Source: Pseudomonas sp. Irchel s3f7
Lineage (GTDB): Bacteria; Pseudomonadota; Gammaproteobacteria; Pseudomonadales; Pseudomonadaceae
Assembly: GCF_900187615.1 (NCBI RefSeq)
Contig: NZ_FYDO01000030.1
Location: 1-64,000 of the forward strand
Length of the DNA: 64,000 nucleotides
Reading direction: 5' to 3'
Within the stretch, counting starts at the first letter, position 1. Each line of letters starts with the position of its first letter. Both the position numbers and the translations under genes were made by a program. Below, one piece after another: positions 43,220 to 56,938 of this stretch. The notes under the pieces were generated by a model. It was not told where the DNA came from. It ran no database searches and was given only the letters and a program-made list of their open reading frames with translations.

Positions 43220-43309
43220 CTGTAGGAGCGAGCCTGCTCGCGATCGCGGTTCAACATTCAGCCTCTGTGCAGGCTGACACACCATCGCGAGCAAGCTTGC
43301 TCCTACAGG
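43220..43309. repeat. REPIN inside the glucan operon
   Basis: CTGTAGGAGCGAGCCTGCTCGCGAT on the left with ATCGCGAGCAAGCTTGCTCCTACAG on the right. It sits between the DUF2934 gene and glgX and ends 22 bases before the glgX ATG. Confidence 0.92.
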
Positions 43310-43331
43310 TTAAACGTTTGCCGGAGATTTT

Positions 43332-45494
<2,163 letters not shown>

Positions 45495-45698
45495 AAGCGA
45501 CCGGAGGTCCGGGAAAATGACGTCTCAGAGGGTTTCGCGACGCGACGAATAGCCATTCATGGACAATACTCGGTGACGCGGCAATCCAGGATCGGGAATG
45601 CCGTACAGGTCATCAACCAGCCTTCACGGGTCTGACGGGCAGGAGTTGAACAAGCACCGCGCATGACTGAAGGCCAAGCAGAACAAGGACGTAACCTC

Positions 45699-46457
45699 AT
45701 GAAATCCGTATCTATCCTCGAAACCGCCGCAGCCGCCCAGATCTGGAACAGCGCGGCACAGCTGGACAACATCCCGGTCATCAATACCCAGTCCCTGGTG
45801 CCTGCCGGTGCGCGCGCCGTGTTCATTGCCCCGCACCCCGGTGATGAAGTCGTGACGTGCGGCGGCCTGCTGCAACTGCTCAGCCAACTGGGGCATCCCC
45901 TGCAATTGATCTCGATCACGGACGGCAGCGCCAGCCATCCGGGGTCTCAGCAATGGTCGGAAAAACGCCTCAGCGTTTTTCGCCCACAGGAAAGCGTCGA
46001 AGCCCTGCGGCGGTTGGGGTTGCCGATGCATAGCCTGAAGTGGATCCGCGGCGGTTTCACCGACAACGCCCTGGTTGAGCGCGAAGAACAGATCAGTCAG
46101 TTCATAGCCCGTTATTTGCGCCCCGGCGATGTGGTGTTCAGCACCTGGCGCGAAGACGGCAACGTCGACCACGACACTGTGGGTCGCGCCAGTGCAAAAG
46201 CCGCTGCCAGCATCGGCGCGTCATTCAACGAAGTTCCCGTTCGCGCCTGGCACTGGCCGGCACGGGATCGAGAACACATTCCATGGCATCGAGCGCGAAA
46301 GGTGCGTCTCGACACCTGGACCGTCGCCCGCAAAAGCCACGCCACCCACGCATACGCCAGCCAGCTCGAAGGCGAGCCCGCCCTCGGCCTTGCCCCCATG
46401 CTGCCGCGCGTGTTGCTCGAACGCATGCGTTTACCCTATGAAGTCGTCTTCATCTGA
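45699..46457 (+). CDS. PIG-L/LmbE-family deacetylase
   Basis: A 252-residue predicted metal-dependent N-deacetylase. The zinc motif IAPHPGDE (H46, D49, E50) differs from the usual AHPDDE by Gly for the first Asp. The second zinc ligand comes from WREDGNVDHDTVGRA. KRLSVFRPQESVEALRRLGLP and a C-terminus with KSHATHAYASQLEG fit the family, which removes acetyl groups from N-acetylglucosamine-type sugars or small amino sugars. ATG 45699 follows AAGGACGTAACC; an earlier ATG (45663) has no such site. It follows glgX by 204 bases, so it may have its own promoter. A link to the glucan is unproven. Confidence 0.82.
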   Translation: MKSVSILETAAAAQIWNSAAQLDNIPVINTQSLVPAGARAVFIAPHPGDEVVTCGGLLQLLSQLGHPLQLISITDGSASHPGSQQWSEKRLSVFRPQESVEALRRLGLPMHSLKWIRGGFTDNALVEREEQISQFIARYLRPGDVVFSTWREDGNVDHDTVGRASAKAAASIGASFNEVPVRAWHWPARDREHIPWHRARKVRLDTWTVARKSHATHAYASQLEGEPALGLAPMLPRVLLERMRLPYEVVFI

Positions 46458-46542
46458 GCCCGTGTTTTGGGCGCTGGAAAACTGAACTGCCCGTCATCGC
46501 ATCAGTCGCATGCATAAGCAGCCCTGAGTCAGAGGAGCCAAC

Positions 46543-47343
46543 GTGGCCAGTCATCCGAAGCAGCAGGCAACGGAATCGTTGCCGTTGGATCCCCCCGCCG
46601 CGATTCATCGGCTGTGCGTGCTGACGGTCAATACCCACAAGGGTTTTACCGCGCTCAACCGGCGCTTCATTCTGCCGGAGCTGCGTGAAGCGGTGCGCAG
46701 CACATCGGCGGATCTGGTGTTTCTGCAGGAAGTTGTCGGTGAACACGAGCGTCACTCCTCACGCTTTAGCGACTGGCCGCAAACCTCTCAATACGAGTTC
46801 CTCGCCGACAGCATGTGGAGCGACTTTGCCTATGGCCGCAACGCCGTGTACCCCAACGGCCATCATGGCAATGCCCTGCTGTCGAAGTACCCGATCCGCG
46901 AATACCGCAATCTCGACGTGTCCATCACCGGCCCCGAACGTCGCGGCCTGCTGCATTGCGTGCTGGATGTCCCCGGCCATGCCGAAGTGCATGCGATTTG
47001 TGTGCACCTGAGCCTGCTCGAAAGTCATCGCCAACTGCAATTGCAGTTGCTCTGCCAATTGCTCGAATCCCTGCCTGAGGATGCGCCGGTGATCGTCGCC
47101 GGCGATTTTAATGACTGGCAGCTACAGGGCAACGCCACCCTCGCCCGCCACGATTACCTGCACGAAGCCTTCGAGCGCCACCACGGCCGACCCGCCAAGA
47201 CTTACCCCGCGCGTTTTCCCTTGCTGCGCCTGGACCGCATCTACCTGCGCAACGCCAACAGTCATAAGCCGCGAATCCTCGGGAATAAACCCTGGACGCA
47301 TCTGTCCGATCATTTGCCGTTGGCGGTGGAAGTGCATCTTTGA
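46543..47343 (+). CDS. Endonuclease/exonuclease/phosphatase-family hydrolase (YbhP-like)
   Basis: A 266-residue EEP-fold phosphodiesterase starting with GTG at 46543 after GAGGAGCCAAC. It has the core motifs NTHKGF, LVFLQEVVGE (metal Glu), GRNAVYPNGHHGNALLS, HLSLLESHRQLQL, VAGDFNDW (Asp/Asn pair) and the terminal LSDHLPLAVEV (general-base Asp-His). In E. coli and P. aeruginosa related genes stand beside a PLD-type cardiolipin synthase (clsB/ybhO); no such partner is present here. The substrate may be a phospholipid head group or a nucleic acid. Confidence 0.82.
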   Translation: MASHPKQQATESLPLDPPAAIHRLCVLTVNTHKGFTALNRRFILPELREAVRSTSADLVFLQEVVGEHERHSSRFSDWPQTSQYEFLADSMWSDFAYGRNAVYPNGHHGNALLSKYPIREYRNLDVSITGPERRGLLHCVLDVPGHAEVHAICVHLSLLESHRQLQLQLLCQLLESLPEDAPVIVAGDFNDWQLQGNATLARHDYLHEAFERHHGRPAKTYPARFPLLRLDRIYLRNANSHKPRILGNKPWTHLSDHLPLAVEVHL

Positions 47344-47625
47344 ATTCAATGCGGCGCAGCGCAGCTGTGTTTCGTGATGCCGATACCCCATCGGCGACTC
47401 CAGCATTATCGACAGCAGCCAGCCACGGTGAACAAACGGCAACCCAGGCGTGAGGGCCCGCTGCCCATCGCGAAAAAGGCTCTAGCACGCAGTTTTTTTG
47501 ACGTTTCATCTAACAAACAAGAGCTTAGAGACGCGCCGTAAATCAGTCACTTAAATGACCTGAAATACCAATACCGCTTATCGGCCATTTTCTTGACGCA
47601 GCGGGTTGGGTCTTCTTGACTTCAC
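47344..47625. other. Intergenic, no gene recognised
   Basis: About 280 bases of moderately AT-rich sequence between the EEP gene and the structured leader. I see no open frame with a ribosome binding site. TTGACG at about 47593 followed by sequence into 47620 could be part of the promoter of the autotransporter gene, but no clear -10 stands out. Confidence 0.3.
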
Positions 47626-47744
47626 GTTACTACCCCGGAAGTAACATCAGGACAAGCCATCGGCGCCCGTAAAAACGGGCAGCTTATGGCGTGCCCTAAT
47701 CCATTCGGTCGCCCCTCACTCGGGGTAGGAGAGACGCCATAAGC
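47626..47744 (+). promoter_or_regulatory. Three-hairpin leader ahead of the autotransporter gene
   Basis: Hairpin 1 is GTTACT (47626-47631) with AGTAAC (47640-47645). Hairpin 2 is GCCCGT (47665-47670) with ACGGGC (47675-47680) and a tetraloop AAAA. Hairpin 3 is GCTTATGGCGT (47682-47692) with ACGCCATAAGC (47734-47744), a perfect 11-bp stem that encloses an inner CCCC/GGGG stem (47712-47715, 47722-47725). The set ends 33 bases before the ATG. This is unusual for a plain 5' UTR and suggests an RNA-based control element or a small RNA. Confidence 0.5.
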
Positions 47745-47777
47745 GAGATCCAGCATGCGATTGCAAGGTAGACCTCC

Positions 47778-48845
47778 ATGAAAACCACCCTCACCCCAAA
47801 AGAGATCAAAGTCACTTTTTGCACTGTCTCGAGTTCACTCCTGCTGTGTTCGTCCATGGAAGTGCAGGCCGACCCTGCCGAAGAAGACACCCTCCCGTGG
47901 TACCAGCAGGAAATCCCGACGCTCAGCCTGTCTACCCTTGCAACCACCTACCCTCACCAGTTCAGCGCCCGTCCCGACCTGCGAAGTTCGAAACTGACCG
48001 TCGAAGACGCCGCGCCTTCGGCCTGGGACCAACTCTATGGCCAGGCTTCACGCCAGGCGCAAACCGACTACCTGTCGCTGGACTCTGCCGGCCATGGCGC
48101 CAGTGACCTCAAGGGCCCGGCGATCCTGACCCTGCAAAGCACCAGCGGGCATACCCAGCGTGTGGGACTGGTGGGTGGCACACACCAGATTCAGTTCAAT
48201 GGCAACGGCGTACGAACACCTGCCGCACTGTCCGATCCCGCCAGCGACATGCTCAACCTTCAAGGCCAGAGCCTGGGCGCCTATTGGAGCTTGACCGGGC
48301 CTCAAGGCTGGCACGTCGACTTGACGGCAAGCGGTGGCCGGGTCAACGGTTTCAGCCGCAATGAACAAGGCGCCCGCCAAGCCACCGAAGGCAGCGCAGT
48401 GACGCTGTCGGTCGAAGGCGGCTTCCCGATCGGTCTGGGTGACAACTGGGTGATTGAACCCCAGGCGCAGTTGATCAATCAGCGCATCACGCTGGACACG
48501 CCCTACGCGGGCTCGGGCAACGCTTCATCCACTGACGTGACGTCCTGGAGCGGCCGGGTCGGTGCGCGTTTGAAAGGTAGTTACGACATCAGCGGTCTGC
48601 CCGTCGAACCCTACGTGCGGACCAACTTGTGGCACACGGTGTACACCGGCAACACGGTGACACTCGATGAAGTCGACAAGATCAGCAGCAGCCGCAAGTC
48701 GTCGACCGTCGAACTGGGCCTGGGCCTGGTCGCCAGGGTGACTCCGGCGGTGAGCCTGTACGTCAGCGCCGATTACAGCAGTGACGTGGATGACAATGAT
48801 CTGAACGGGTTGATCGGCAGCCTGGGTGTGCGGATGCGCTGGTGA
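47778..48845 (+). CDS. Autotransporter-type outer-membrane beta-barrel protein, passenger-less
   Basis: A 355-residue exported protein. Residues 1-31 look like a signal peptide (ending MEVQA). A polar region to about 75 precedes an autotransporter beta domain (about 90-355) with alternating-strand segments: GAYWSLTGPQGWHVDLTAS, NWVIEPQAQLINQRITLD, TSWSGRVGARLKGSY, VEPYVRTNLWHT and SLYVSADYSSDVDDNDLNGLIGSLGVRMRW. It ends in an aromatic residue, as outer-membrane barrels require. There is no passenger domain beyond some 50 residues, so it is not a normal secreted adhesin or protease. It is flanked by glucan genes and may have its own regulation through the hairpin leader. Confidence 0.8.
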   Translation: MKTTLTPKEIKVTFCTVSSSLLLCSSMEVQADPAEEDTLPWYQQEIPTLSLSTLATTYPHQFSARPDLRSSKLTVEDAAPSAWDQLYGQASRQAQTDYLSLDSAGHGASDLKGPAILTLQSTSGHTQRVGLVGGTHQIQFNGNGVRTPAALSDPASDMLNLQGQSLGAYWSLTGPQGWHVDLTASGGRVNGFSRNEQGARQATEGSAVTLSVEGGFPIGLGDNWVIEPQAQLINQRITLDTPYAGSGNASSTDVTSWSGRVGARLKGSYDISGLPVEPYVRTNLWHTVYTGNTVTLDEVDKISSSRKSSTVELGLGLVARVTPAVSLYVSADYSSDVDDNDLNGLIGSLGVRMRW

Positions 48846-48870
48846 GGCTTGTATTGGCCGGGCTGACGTT

Positions 48871-48937
48871 ATCGCGAGCAAGCTCGCGCCTGCAGGCATC
48901 ACACCAAACCCTGCAGGAGCGAGCTTGCTCGCGATGA
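48871..48937. repeat. REPIN between the autotransporter gene and glgB
   Basis: TATCGCGAGCAAGCTCGCGCCTGCAG pairs with CTGCAGGAGCGAGCTTGCTCGCGATG. Here the arms face outward and the spacer is only 16 bases. It lies exactly between the stops of two convergent genes. Confidence 0.88.
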
Positions 48938-48955
48938 ACGCAACGCGGTTTCGGA

Positions 48956-51187
<2,232 letters not shown>

Positions 51188-51189
51188 GA

Positions 51190-54100
51190 CTACTCTCCAC
51201 CAAGATCGGAAAAGGGTTTAAGCCCACTCAGTAATCCATACAAACCGTGCAACGGCACAGGTAGCCAGGTCGGGCGATTCTCAGCCTCGTAGGCTACTTC
51301 ATACGCCGCTTTCTCCAAACCGAACAACGCCAGCGCGGCATCTTCACTGTCCGGATCTTGCCATGCATGGCCAAGACCGGCAGCCGCTAGCCGATAAGCG
51401 TCGACGAACGACTTCCGCGCCTCCTTCAAGTAGCGCTCGGCAACCCGCACGCGTGCCGCATCGGCCACCGCGGTGTTGTCGACGCTGTGCACGTTCATCG
51501 TCATCGCCGCAGCGTAGTCGAAGGAGCGCAACACGCCGCTGACATCTTTGTAGGGGCTGTGTTTGGCCCTTCGTTCATGCAGCGGTCGTGCCGGTTCGCC
51601 CTCGAAGTCGATCAGGTACGCATCGCCCTTGATCACCAGCACCTGCCCCAAATGCAAATCGCCATGCACGCGAATCTGCAAGCCACCCGCGGTCTTTTTG
51701 CCCAATGCCTGGACATGCCCGAGGATGGCTTTTTTGTTGTCCAGCAAACGGCTGACCAGGGTTTTGTCCGCCGGGTCCAGTTCGTTTTGATGATGTTTGA
51801 GCAACGTCAACGCATGTTCGATTTGCGCCGCAACGTGCTTGGCCGAAGCCAGTGCATCTTTCTGTGTAGTGACCTGCGGAGCAAAGTCCGGGTTGGCACT
51901 CGGCGCCGCCAGCACCTGATGCATTTCCCCCAGGCGCTGGCCCAGCATGCCGGCGAAATCTTTCAATTCGCCGAGCGCGTTGTAATGCTGTGCCTGTTCG
52001 GACACAGCGTCAGCCAGTTCATCGCGCAGCGCCCGCTCGAGGTTGTTCTGCGTCCATTCCCAGGCGTCGCCCTGGTTGCTCAAATAGCCTTGGGCGATCA
52101 TCAGCAAATTGTCTTCACCGGCACCATCGCGACGCACCACGGCACCCAGCAGCGGCGAAATATGCTGGAAGCCCGCTGCCGTCAGGCAGGCGCTCATTTC
52201 CAGTTCCGGGTGCACGCCGGATGCGACTTTGCGGATCAGCTTCAACACCAGGCTGTTGCCGATCACCACGGAACTGTTGGATTGCTCGGCGGACAGATAA
52301 CGCACCGGCGATTCGGCGTTCAGGCCAAGTTTTTCCAGCTCGGCGGTGGCTTCGAAGCGAATGTCACCCTCGCTCGACTGCAACACCGTGCCGGCCTGAA
52401 TGCCTTGCAGCACGGCGTGGACAAAGGTTTCCAGACTGAAGGCATCCGTGATCAAGCCGACCTGACGCACGCGCCGAACCCGAGACAGGGCCAATTGCTG
52501 CGGCAGCGCCGCGCCGACTTGCTCCTCCGGAATAAAGCCGAACGGCAACAGGTAACGGCTGGTCTGCCCAGCGCTGGTGACTTCGACTTCACTGAGCAAC
52601 ACCGGATGTTCCGAATCGCCAAAACGCACGCCGTAGGCCAGATTCACCTGTTCGATGGCCGTATCCTTGCCGGCGAACCAGCGGCGGTTCTGCAGCCAGC
52701 TCGGCAGGATCTGCTGCTCCAGCGCGGTGCGGGACGGCGCTTCGAGCAGTTCTTCCATGCGCTGTTTCAGCACCAGCGTGGTGAAGTCCGGCAGGCTTTG
52801 CGCCGGTTCCACATGCCAACTCGGCATCTGGTTTTCTGCCGCCAGGCCGAACCAGTAGAAACCGTAGGGCGGCAGCGTCAGCAGGAAACTCAACTGACCG
52901 ATGGGCGGGAACGCGTTACCGCCCAGCATCTCCACCGGCACCATGCCGACGTAGGCCGACAAGTCCAGCTCTGCCGCCTGGGCACTGCGCGATACGTTGG
53001 CCACGCACAGAATGATTTCGTACTTGCCGTCCAGCCCGGTGTATTCGCGGGTGTACGCCAGAATCCGCCGATTGCTCGGCGACAGCATCTTCAATGTCCC
53101 GCGCCCGAACGCCTTGGATTGCTTGCGCACGGCGAGCAGACGCCGGGTCCAGTTCAATAGTGAATGCGGATCGCCGGCCTGGGTTTCAACGTTGACCGAC
53201 AGGTAGCCGTACTGCGGGTCGAGAATCGGCGGCAACACCAGGCTGGCCGGGTCGGCACGGGAGAAACCGCCGTTGCGGTCGATCGACCACTGCATGGGTG
53301 TGCGCACCCCGTCGCGGTCGCCGAGGTAGATGTTGTCGCCCATGCCGATTTCATCGCCGTAATACAGGGTCGGCGTGCCGGGCATCGACAGCAGCAGGCT
53401 GTTGAGCAGCTCCACGCGGCGACGATCACGCTCCATCAACGGCGCGAGACGGCGGCGAATCCCCAGGTTGATTCGCGCACGACGGTCAGCGGCGTAGTAA
53501 TTCCACAGGTAGTCGCGCTCCTTGTCGGTGACCATTTCCAGGGTCAGCTCATCGTGGTTGCGCAGGAAAATGGCCCACTGGCAGTTGGCAGGAATATCCG
53601 GTGTCTGGCGCAGAATGTCGGTGATCGGGAAGCGATCTTCCTGGGCCAGTGCCATGTACATGCGCGGCATCAACGGAAAATGAAACGCCATGTGGCATTC
53701 ATCGCCGTTCAGGCCTTTCTTGTCGGAGTCGCCGAAATACAACTGCGTGTCTTCGGGCCATTGATTGGCCTCGGCCAGCAGCATGCGGTCGGGGTAATTG
53801 GCGTCGATTTCAGCGCGGATCTTTTTCAGGACGTCATGGGTTTCCGGCAGGTTTTCGTTGTTGGTGCCGTCGCGCTCGATCAGGTACGGAATGGCGTCCA
53901 GCCGTAGGCCGTCGATGCCCATGTCGAGCCAGTAACGCATGACCGACAGCACCGCTTTCATCACCTGCGGGTTATCGAAATTGAGGTCTGGCTGGTGGGA
54001 GTAGAAACGGTGCCAGAAGTACTGGCCGGCGACCGGGTCCCAGGTCCAGTTGGACTTCTCGGTGTCGAGAAAGATGATGCGGGTACCGTCGTACTTTTGA

Positions 54101-54531
54101 TCGTCATCGGACCACACGTAGAAATCCCGCGCCGCCGAGCCCTTTTTGGCCTTGCGCGCTCGCTGGAACCAGGCGTGCTGGTCAGACGTGTGATTGATGA
54201 CCAGTTCGGTAATCACCCGCAGGCCACGTTTATGCGCCTCGGCGATGAAGCGCTTGGCGTCGGCCATGGTCCCGTAGTCGCTGTGCACACCGCGGTATTC
54301 GGCAATGTCGTAGCCGTCATCGCGACGGGGCGACGGGTAGAACGGCAACAGCCAGATGGTGTTGACGCCCAGATCGGCGATGTAATCGAGCTTGGCGATC
54401 AGGCCGGGAAAGTCGCCGATTCCGTCGTTGTTGGAGTCGAAATAGGATTTAACGTGAACCTGATAGATCACCGCATCCTTGTACCAGAGCGGGTCCTTGA
54501 TGAAGGTGGCTGCTTTGGGTTTCTTCGCCAT
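51190..54531 (-). CDS. treS: Trehalose synthase fused to maltokinase
   Basis: A 1113-residue bifunctional enzyme. Residues 1-560 form a TreS GH13 domain that interconverts trehalose and maltose, with nucleophile D212 (GIDGLRLDAIPYL), acid E254 (LLAEANQWPED) and D327 (FLRNHDE). Residues about 610-1113 form a maltokinase (Mak/Pep2) domain. It has LPSWLQNRRWFAGKD, the catalytic H956-x-D958 (HGDLHLGQ) and the metal motif LIDFEGEP, followed by SPYKDVSGVLRSFDYA. The fusion would channel trehalose through maltose to maltose-1-phosphate, the donor of GlgE. Such fusions are usual in pseudomonads. It lies upstream of glgB, two bases apart, and downstream of glgE, with a REPIN in the 183-base gap. Confidence 0.95.
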   Translation of the reverse strand: MAKKPKAATFIKDPLWYKDAVIYQVHVKSYFDSNNDGIGDFPGLIAKLDYIADLGVNTIWLLPFYPSPRRDDGYDIAEYRGVHSDYGTMADAKRFIAEAHKRGLRVITELVINHTSDQHAWFQRARKAKKGSAARDFYVWSDDDQKYDGTRIIFLDTEKSNWTWDPVAGQYFWHRFYSHQPDLNFDNPQVMKAVLSVMRYWLDMGIDGLRLDAIPYLIERDGTNNENLPETHDVLKKIRAEIDANYPDRMLLAEANQWPEDTQLYFGDSDKKGLNGDECHMAFHFPLMPRMYMALAQEDRFPITDILRQTPDIPANCQWAIFLRNHDELTLEMVTDKERDYLWNYYAADRRARINLGIRRRLAPLMERDRRRVELLNSLLLSMPGTPTLYYGDEIGMGDNIYLGDRDGVRTPMQWSIDRNGGFSRADPASLVLPPILDPQYGYLSVNVETQAGDPHSLLNWTRRLLAVRKQSKAFGRGTLKMLSPSNRRILAYTREYTGLDGKYEIILCVANVSRSAQAAELDLSAYVGMVPVEMLGGNAFPPIGQLSFLLTLPPYGFYWFGLAAENQMPSWHVEPAQSLPDFTTLVLKQRMEELLEAPSRTALEQQILPSWLQNRRWFAGKDTAIEQVNLAYGVRFGDSEHPVLLSEVEVTSAGQTSRYLLPFGFIPEEQVGAALPQQLALSRVRRVRQVGLITDAFSLETFVHAVLQGIQAGTVLQSSEGDIRFEATAELEKLGLNAESPVRYLSAEQSNSSVVIGNSLVLKLIRKVASGVHPELEMSACLTAAGFQHISPLLGAVVRRDGAGEDNLLMIAQGYLSNQGDAWEWTQNNLERALRDELADAVSEQAQHYNALGELKDFAGMLGQRLGEMHQVLAAPSANPDFAPQVTTQKDALASAKHVAAQIEHALTLLKHHQNELDPADKTLVSRLLDNKKAILGHVQALGKKTAGGLQIRVHGDLHLGQVLVIKGDAYLIDFEGEPARPLHERRAKHSPYKDVSGVLRSFDYAAAMTMNVHSVDNTAVADAARVRVAERYLKEARKSFVDAYRLAAAGLGHAWQDPDSEDAALALFGLEKAAYEVAYEAENRPTWLPVPLHGLYGLLSGLKPFSDLGGE

Positions 54532-54583
54532 TTGAAACTCCTGCTCAATTCAGTCGGGCAATTATGCAAGCGACGCCGGCCCT

Positions 54584-54676
54584 CTGTAGGAGCCGGCTTG
54601 CCGGCGATAGCGGTGTATCAGGCCTCATCCATGTAGATTGATGCGCAGCCATCGCCAGCAAGCCGGCTCCTACAGG
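54584..54676. repeat. REPIN between glgE and treS
   Basis: CTGTAGGAGCCGGCTTGCCGGCGAT and ATCGCCAGCAAGCCGGCTCCTACAG flank about 43 bases. It interrupts what is otherwise a single minus-strand transcript glgE-treS-glgB. Confidence 0.92.
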
Positions 54677-54714
54677 TCTATGTTGCCCTCTCGCCACGGG
54701 TGTCTGTGATGTAT

Positions 54715-56712
54715 TTATGAGGCGCTAATCCGCCAAATCCCGAAGGGTTGATACGCCGGGTCGATCCGCATGAACTGGTACTTGCCGTGCCACGTCCAGC
54801 GATGGCCGTTCATCAAGTCTTCGCCCTGGGTATTGGCGTCGTCGGGCAAGCCCATTTCCCACAACGGCAACTCGAAATTCGCCTCCTGGACGTTATGCGG
54901 ATCAAGGCTGACCGCCACCAGAATGAAGTTGCTGCCATCGGCGCTGCGTTTGCCGAAGTAAAGAATGTTGTCATTCCAGGCGTTGTAGATTTTCAGGCCC
55001 AAATGCGTGTGCAACGCCGGGTTCTGGCGGCGGATGCGGTTGAGCTGGGCGATCTCGGCAATGATGTTGCCCGGTGCATTGAAGTCCCGGGGACGGATCT
55101 CGTACTTCTCCGAGTCGAGGTATTCCTCCTTGCCCGGTACCGGTGCGGATTCGCAGAGCTCGAAACCGGAATACATGCCCCACAGGCCCGAGCCCATGGT
55201 CGCCAGTACCGCGCGAATGAGAAAACCGGGGCGACCGGACTCGTGAAGAAAGGCCGGGTTGATGTCCGGGGTATTGACGAAAAAATTCGGCCGGTAGCAT
55301 TCACGCCACGGCGATTGATTGAGTTCGGTGAAGTAGGTCGCCAGCTCGGACTTGGTGTTGCGCCAGGTGAAATAGGTGTAGCTCTGGGAATAACCGACCT
55401 TGCCCAGCCGCGCCATCATCGCCGGCGTGGTGAACGCTTCCGCGAGAAAGATCACTTCGGGGTACAGCGCACGCACATCAGCAATCAGCCACTGCCAGAA
55501 CGGCAACGGCTTGGTGTGCGGGTTGTCGACGCGGAAAATTTTCACGCCTTCCTCGACCCATCCCACCACGATGTCGCGCAATTCGATCCAGAGGCTGGGA
55601 ATCGCCTCGACGGCATAGAAGTCGACGTTGACGATGTCCTGGTATTTCTTCGGCGGGTTTTCCGCGTATTTGATCGTGCCGTCGGGCCGCCAGTTGAACC
55701 AGCCGGGATGTTGCTTGAGCCACGGATGATCCTGGGAACACTGAATGGCAAAATCGAGGGCGATCTCCAGGCCATGGGCCGCGGCCTCCGCGACCAGACG
55801 CCGGAAGTCTTCGCGCGAGCCCAGCTGCGAATGAATCGCCTCGTGCCCGCCCTCCTCGCTGCCTATGGCATAGGGGCTGCCCGGATCATCGGGGCCGGCG
55901 GTGAGGGAATTGTTCGGGCCTTTGCGGTAGCTGCGCCCAATGGGGTGAATCGGCGGAAAGTACAGCACGTCGAAACCCATGTCCTGGATCATCGCCAGCC
56001 GTGAGTGCACATCGTTGAAGGTGCCGTGGCGGGCCGGATCGTCAGTGATCGATCGGGGGAACAGCTCATACCAACTGGCGAATTGCGCCAATTCACGCTC
56101 AACATCCAGTGGGTATTCAGGACTCAGACTGAGGTAGGCGCGATGATCGGCCTGGGCCATCAGGCCGGCGCTACGCTGGTGCAGAAACAGCGCGACCTGC
56201 TCGGTTTCGAGCAGGCCTGAGAGTTCATGGTGCAGCGCCGCGAGTTGCTCGCTGAGCTGACCTTCCGAGCGTTCGGCGGCTTGCTGAACGTGAAGCCGGC
56301 CTTCCTGCAATTCCAGACTGACCGGCACCGCGGCGGCGTGCTTCTTTTCCAGTTCGTAACGGAAACTGGCGAACTGATCGATCCAGGCCTCGATGCAAAA
56401 CAGATAACGGCCCTGCAGGGGGACACGGAATCGACCCTGCCAACCGTTATTGCCCACGTCGGCCATGACATCGCTTTGCCAGGTGTCCTCGCCTTCGGCA
56501 TGCCAGCGCACCCGCACCGCCAATTTGTCGTGGCCGTCGGCAAACACCTTGGCGGTCACCACCACGTCCTGCCCCACCACGGCCTTGACTGCGAACTGCC
56601 CGCCTTCGAGGGTCGGCATGGCGTTTTCAATGACGATGCGCGGCAGCAACAACGCCTGCGACAGCGGGATGTGCGGGTTGTAGCTCAACTCCGTGGGTTT
56701 TTCGGCCGTCAT
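54715..56712 (-). CDS. glgE: Alpha-1,4-glucan:maltose-1-phosphate maltosyltransferase
   Basis: A 665-residue GH13_3 enzyme that adds maltosyl units from maltose-1-phosphate to alpha-glucan. After an N-terminal domain (about 20-130) and a helical insert (about 140-185) the barrel shows PPIHPIGRSYRKGPNNSL, the nucleophile D396 in FRVDNPHTKPLPFWQWL (diagnostic for GlgE) and acid E425 in FLAEAFTTPAMM. YFTWRNTK and HESGRPGFLIRAVLA also fit. ATG 56712 follows AATAAGGAGAGAAGCTCG; the nine-codon extension upstream is rejected. It is the first gene of the glgE-treS-glgB run. Confidence 0.95.
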   Translation of the reverse strand: MTAEKPTELSYNPHIPLSQALLLPRIVIENAMPTLEGGQFAVKAVVGQDVVVTAKVFADGHDKLAVRVRWHAEGEDTWQSDVMADVGNNGWQGRFRVPLQGRYLFCIEAWIDQFASFRYELEKKHAAAVPVSLELQEGRLHVQQAAERSEGQLSEQLAALHHELSGLLETEQVALFLHQRSAGLMAQADHRAYLSLSPEYPLDVERELAQFASWYELFPRSITDDPARHGTFNDVHSRLAMIQDMGFDVLYFPPIHPIGRSYRKGPNNSLTAGPDDPGSPYAIGSEEGGHEAIHSQLGSREDFRRLVAEAAAHGLEIALDFAIQCSQDHPWLKQHPGWFNWRPDGTIKYAENPPKKYQDIVNVDFYAVEAIPSLWIELRDIVVGWVEEGVKIFRVDNPHTKPLPFWQWLIADVRALYPEVIFLAEAFTTPAMMARLGKVGYSQSYTYFTWRNTKSELATYFTELNQSPWRECYRPNFFVNTPDINPAFLHESGRPGFLIRAVLATMGSGLWGMYSGFELCESAPVPGKEEYLDSEKYEIRPRDFNAPGNIIAEIAQLNRIRRQNPALHTHLGLKIYNAWNDNILYFGKRSADGSNFILVAVSLDPHNVQEANFELPLWEMGLPDDANTQGEDLMNGHRWTWHGKYQFMRIDPAYQPFGIWRISAS

Positions 56713-56938
56713 CGAGCTTCTCTCCTTATTACGCCCCATGGACGCGCGTGTGGCTGTTGAACATCCCTGCCGGGCGATCCGCCCCGGGATGGACTCACTT
56801 AGATTCCGAGCAACAGGCGTCCGGAAAAGTTCAGCACAATCGGGCGGGAATCAAATCCATCGCCGGGCGGTCAACCCCTATAAGAGGCGTCATCCAACTT
56901 AAGCACGACTCACGCCATGTGCCACTGGAGGCTAAACA

